Assembly (NCBI GenBank): GCA_026413225.1
Contig: CM048553.1
Coordinates: forward strand, 99,050,190-99,114,189
Direction: 5' to 3'
DNA length: 64,000 nucleotides
From: Otis tarda
Lineage: Eukaryota > Chordata > Aves > Otidiformes > Otididae
The notes beneath the pieces are model-generated. The model searched no databases. It worked only from the letters and a program-made list of their open reading frames with translations, and was not told the origin of the DNA. Positions 61,019 through 64,000 of this stretch are shown here, piece after piece (the first letter of the stretch is position 1; each line of letters opens with the position of its first letter). Made by a program: the position numbers and the translations under genes.

Positions 61019-61873
61019 TAGAATCATAGAATCATAGAATGGTTAGAGTTGGAAGGGACCTTCAAAGGTCATCTAGTCCAACCCCCCTGCAAGAGCAGGG
61101 ACATCCCTGACTAGATCAGGTTGCTCAGAGCCTCATCCAGCCTGGCCTTGAACACTTCCAGGGATGGGGCATCCACCACCTCTCTGGGCAACCTGTTCCA
61201 GTGCTCTACAACTCTCATTGTAAAAAATTTTTTTCTAATATCTAATCTAAACCTAGCTCCTTCTAATTTAAACCCATTACCCCTTGTCCTATCACAACAG
61301 GCCCTACTGAACAGTTTCTCCCCATCTTTCCTGTAGGCCCCCTTGAGGTATTGGAAGACTGCTATCAGGTCTCCCCAGAGCCTCCTCTTCTCCAGGCTGA
61401 ACAGCCCCAACTCTCTCAGCCTGTCCTCATAGGAGAGGTGCTCCAGCCCTCTGATCATCTTGGTGGCCCTCCTCTGGACCCTTTCCAACTGGTTCATGTC
61501 CTTCTTGTGTTGGGGGCTCCAGAACTGGACGCAGTACTCCAGGTGGGGTCTCACCAGGGCAGAGTAGAGGGGCAGAATCACCTCCCTCGACCTGCTGGCC
61601 ACGCTCCTCTTGATGCAGCCCAGGATGCGGTTGGCCTTCTGGGCCACAAGGGCGCATTGCCCGCTCATGTTGAGCCTCTTGTCCACCAGCACTCCCAAGT
61701 CTTTCTCCTCAGGGCTGCTCTCAATCCATTCTCTGCCCAGCCTGTATTTGTGCCTGGGATTGCCATGACCCAGGTGCAGGACCTTGCACTTGTCCTGATT
61801 GAACTTCATGAGGTTGGCACGGGCCCACCTCTCCAGCCTGTCAAGGTCCCTCTGGATGGCATCCCTCCCTTCC
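61019..61873 (-). mobile_element. CR1 retrotransposon, youngest-looking copy
   Basis: The left edge is a clean reversed CR1 end (TAGAATCATAGAATCATAG, then GGTTAGAGTTGGAAGGGACC and GGTCATCTAGTCCAACCCCC). ORF2 sequence continues without a frame break up to about 61873, where homology ends at GGATGGCATCCCTCCCTTCC. The intact tail repeats and intact frame mark it as the least decayed CR1 here. It is 5'-truncated and contains no endonuclease or RT catalytic core. It is closely related to the copy at 2326-3160. Confidence 0.96.
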
Positions 61874-61974
61874 TGAGATAAGATTGGAGGTTTCAGTCTA
61901 TCTGGAGTACAAGCGGAACAGTTGTCTCTTTGTGTTCTTCCAGATCTCCGATCTTTTTCTGTGGCCTGGCTCAC
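61111..61974 (-). pseudogene. CR1 ORF2 C-terminal region, frame intact
   Basis: The 287-codon frame is CR1-derived from about residue 34 onward. Family motifs in order are [115 protein letters not shown], and a terminal [17 protein letters not shown]. The first 33 or so residues come from unique flanking DNA that happens to be in frame, so the start codon at 61974 is not a CR1 start. Only the domain downstream of the polymerase core is present. It is a dead 5'-truncated copy that has simply not yet collected a stop. Confidence 0.93.
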
Positions 61975-62864
61975 ACTGTGTGTTCATTCCTCTCTTACCT
62001 TCATGGCAAGCTATGTGCCTCATGCACCTTCTAGTTTAGTATCAGGATGAACAGCTCTGTGCAAAAGGATTTCACTGCTTTTGAACTCCAGATGAGATCA
62101 GGTGGATTTTTCAAGCAGAGCTGGCAGTCTTTTCCTAATTACTTAGTACTATATACAATAGGTTCTGCTTCCTATCCCAGAGATTGTTCATTCAAATCTG
62201 GTTGTGTGTGAGTGGCTCAGGGACAAACAATTGTTGCCATTCAAGCAGGATTAGGTGTGCTTTATATCCTCCCAAATTTATTTGTTTGTGGTGTGGTTCC
62301 GTCCTTAGAGATGGCTGATTGTTGAGGTCTGTGCTTAATTCTTTACGTACTCATAAACTTAGCTTTACTTAGTTAAGTAATACTGCTGAAGTTTAGTGTG
62401 AGTCTGTTAGACCAAGATCTGCTTAACTTACTGTAATGAAAATGTAAAATAACCAGAGCAAACCCCTATTCCAACTGCATATACAATCAAATATGCCCTC
62501 AAGTAATTGGATCTGTAGGACAGAAAGCAAAACATTGCAAATGGTACTGGTTTGCAATAATTCATAATCCTTTAAGCATATAAATCCACCAGACAGCTTA
62601 GAAGTGCAATTTCTGCCACCAGCTATGTTGAAAATGCACTTGCATACTTAGTACTAAACTATGGCATCAGGCAACAAGCTATGCTCTAGGGATAGCGTAG
62701 AGTCCCTATCACTCCTGTGCCAGTTCTGGGAATTGTCACGTCGTAGGGAGGCACAGTGCCTCCAGAGCTGCTCTTGCATCACTATTAATTAGGGCGCAGT
62801 TTGCACTCCTTTCTGCGTCTTGTCAGCTTCAGTGGCTGGTGTGCAGGGTGAGATAGCCTCGTCC
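61874..62864. other. unique non-coding DNA
   Basis: No gene, repeat or tandem array is recognised. Confidence 0.55.
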
Positions 62865-63250
62865 CCTTAGCGTATGCCATAAGAACTGCTACGCTGGGTC
62901 AGAGCAAAGGTCCAGCCAGCCCAACACGCGTTTTCTGACAGTGGCCTGCAGCAGATGTTTGGAGAAAGAGAAGCAGAACAAGGCAATTACAGAGAGATAC
63001 TTTTCAGTGGTTTGCTGGGAAAACAGGAATGTGGAGGCTTCTTGAGCCAGATATTGTCTCTACACTTTAGCATATGATTAGCTGTATAGGCTGCCAGTAA
63101 ACTTGTTTTAATCTCCCTTTGAATTATTTTTACTCTTCCTGCCTCCCCAATGTCCAATGGCAATACATTCCCTAACGATTTTCTGATGTGCAAAAAAGTT
63201 CTTTCTTCTGCTGTCTTTAAACCTACCACCTGCTAACTTCACTGGATATT
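62865..63250 (-). mobile_element. ancient CR1-like 3' region
   Basis: The plus strand reads CCATAAGAACTGCTACGCTG, GGGTCAGAGCAAAGGTCCAG, CCAGCCCAACACGCGTTTTC and TGACAGTGGCCTGCAGCAGA. After a diverged middle it reads CAAAAAAGTTCTTTCTTCTG and TTTAAACCTACCACCTGCTAA. This order matches an old repeat I know from turtles, crocodilians and birds, commonly classed as CR1, whose sense strand would be minus. The high divergence implies an insertion before the modern bird radiation. Confidence 0.75.
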
Positions 63251-64000
63251 TTCCCTCCCTGGTCACGCTCCTGTTCTTGCACTATGAAAAAAAAATACTC
63301 AGCTGTAGTGGGCAGCAACATCCTTAGTTGGAAACAGCCCCTTCCTGTCCACTGCTTGCACAAGGGGTACAAGCGGGGAAAAGGATGTTCTGTAGCCAAG
63401 TTTTGCACAAAAGCATGAAAAAGGAAGGGATACAATCTGGTAGCTGCCCTCAACAACTGGTAAGTATTTCGGAGTGGAGAAGGCTCAGCTGCAGAGATCC
63501 CTTTCTGTACCAAAACCACCAAACACCTTTTAGTGAAAGCAAAGGATGTTTCTAACCGACTAGCTCTAATGTGGAGGGGATGTTTTTCCTTTAAGAAAGA
63601 TCAGTTCAAGTTAATTGAAACATCTGTCTAAAATCCATTACATTGTTTTCTTTCAAAAAATAAATGACAGTTCAGTTCAAAGCTTTTGAATTATACTTAG
63701 ATTTTTCTTTAGAGGAATGTTTTGTTTCATTTCAAAATTAAGTTTACTGGAGCTTAGTTTTAAAGAAAACAAAGAAAATGGGAAAAAATGCAGTGAAAGC
63801 AAGAAAGCCTGTCTTCCCTTCCATTGTGAGCTGCTTCTGATAAAAATACTCCTCATCCAAATAACAAGTCCCCTCCACCTTCTCTAAAATGAAGAATTAG
63901 ATCCGTTAGAAAAGTGCTAGAGACTTCGTCTTTAAAATAGCCTATGGCAGGCTGTGTGTGCTAAGCAGCCCAGACCTGGTGACCGATAATTATGATCAAA
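63251..64000. other. unique non-coding DNA
   Basis: No feature is recognised apart from an overlap of short open frames at 63223-63555 on both strands, which have no recognisable product. Confidence 0.55.

Noticed and set aside
61351-61881. 176-codon plus-strand frame
   Set aside because: It is antisense to the CR1 ORF2 tail and has no independent support.
1-64000. CRISPR array, tRNA, rRNA, operon or prophage-like organisation
   Set aside because: No regularly spaced direct repeats, cloverleaf candidates or dense gene strings were seen, and the repeat content is avian.

Overview
The window looks like nuclear DNA from a bird. It carries several CR1 non-LTR retrotransposon fragments with the avian-type 3' end (short repeats related to ATTCTATG), remnants of older archosaur-type CR1, and a solo LTR of an endogenous-retrovirus family I know from many bird genomes. 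I found no convincing protein-coding gene, tRNA, rRNA, CRISPR array or operon. The sequence is AT-rich, broken by stop codons in all frames, and reads as an intergenic or deep-intronic stretch of a large chromosome. Most longer open frames are CR1 reverse-transcriptase remnants, their antisense shadows, LTR sequence or low-complexity DNA.

Layout. 1-2325: unique DNA with a diverged GGTC-rich repeat (about 655-930). 2326-3160: CR1 fragment, sense strand minus. 3161-7487: unique. 7352-7425: pure purine tract. 7488-7590: CR1 3' tail, plus. 7591-14465: unique, with two small tandem repeats. 14471-15305: solo LTR with TG...CA ends and a matching 5-bp CATTT target duplication; its sense strand is probably minus. 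15311-24824: unique, including an unexplained open frame near 17.35 kb. 24885-25512 and 31862-32520: one roughly 630-bp sequence present twice in inverted orientation, about 95% identical in the core. 27115-27620: ancient CR1, plus. 28560-28990: second copy of the GGTC-rich repeat, inverted. 34.0-34.4 kb: weak candidate exon and a TG/CA hairpin. 38.17-38.45 kb: polypyrimidine tract. 41718-42535: CR1, minus. 49.3-49.76 kb: GC-rich stretch, possibly a third GGTC-rich copy. 49843-50556: CR1, plus. 60067-60362: old CR1, minus. 61019-61873: the youngest-looking CR1, minus. 62865-63250: ancient CR1-like tail.

No genes can be shown to work together. The history that can be read is layers of transposons: ancient CR1, then mid-age CR1 of several subfamilies, then a young-looking CR1, plus retroviral insertion followed by LTR-LTR recombination. 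The three points most worth checking are the inverted duplication, the GGTC-rich repeat family, and a few short open stretches with splice-like borders (34028-34194, 55182-55358, 17353-17696). These exon candidates rest on sequence signals alone and may be chance.
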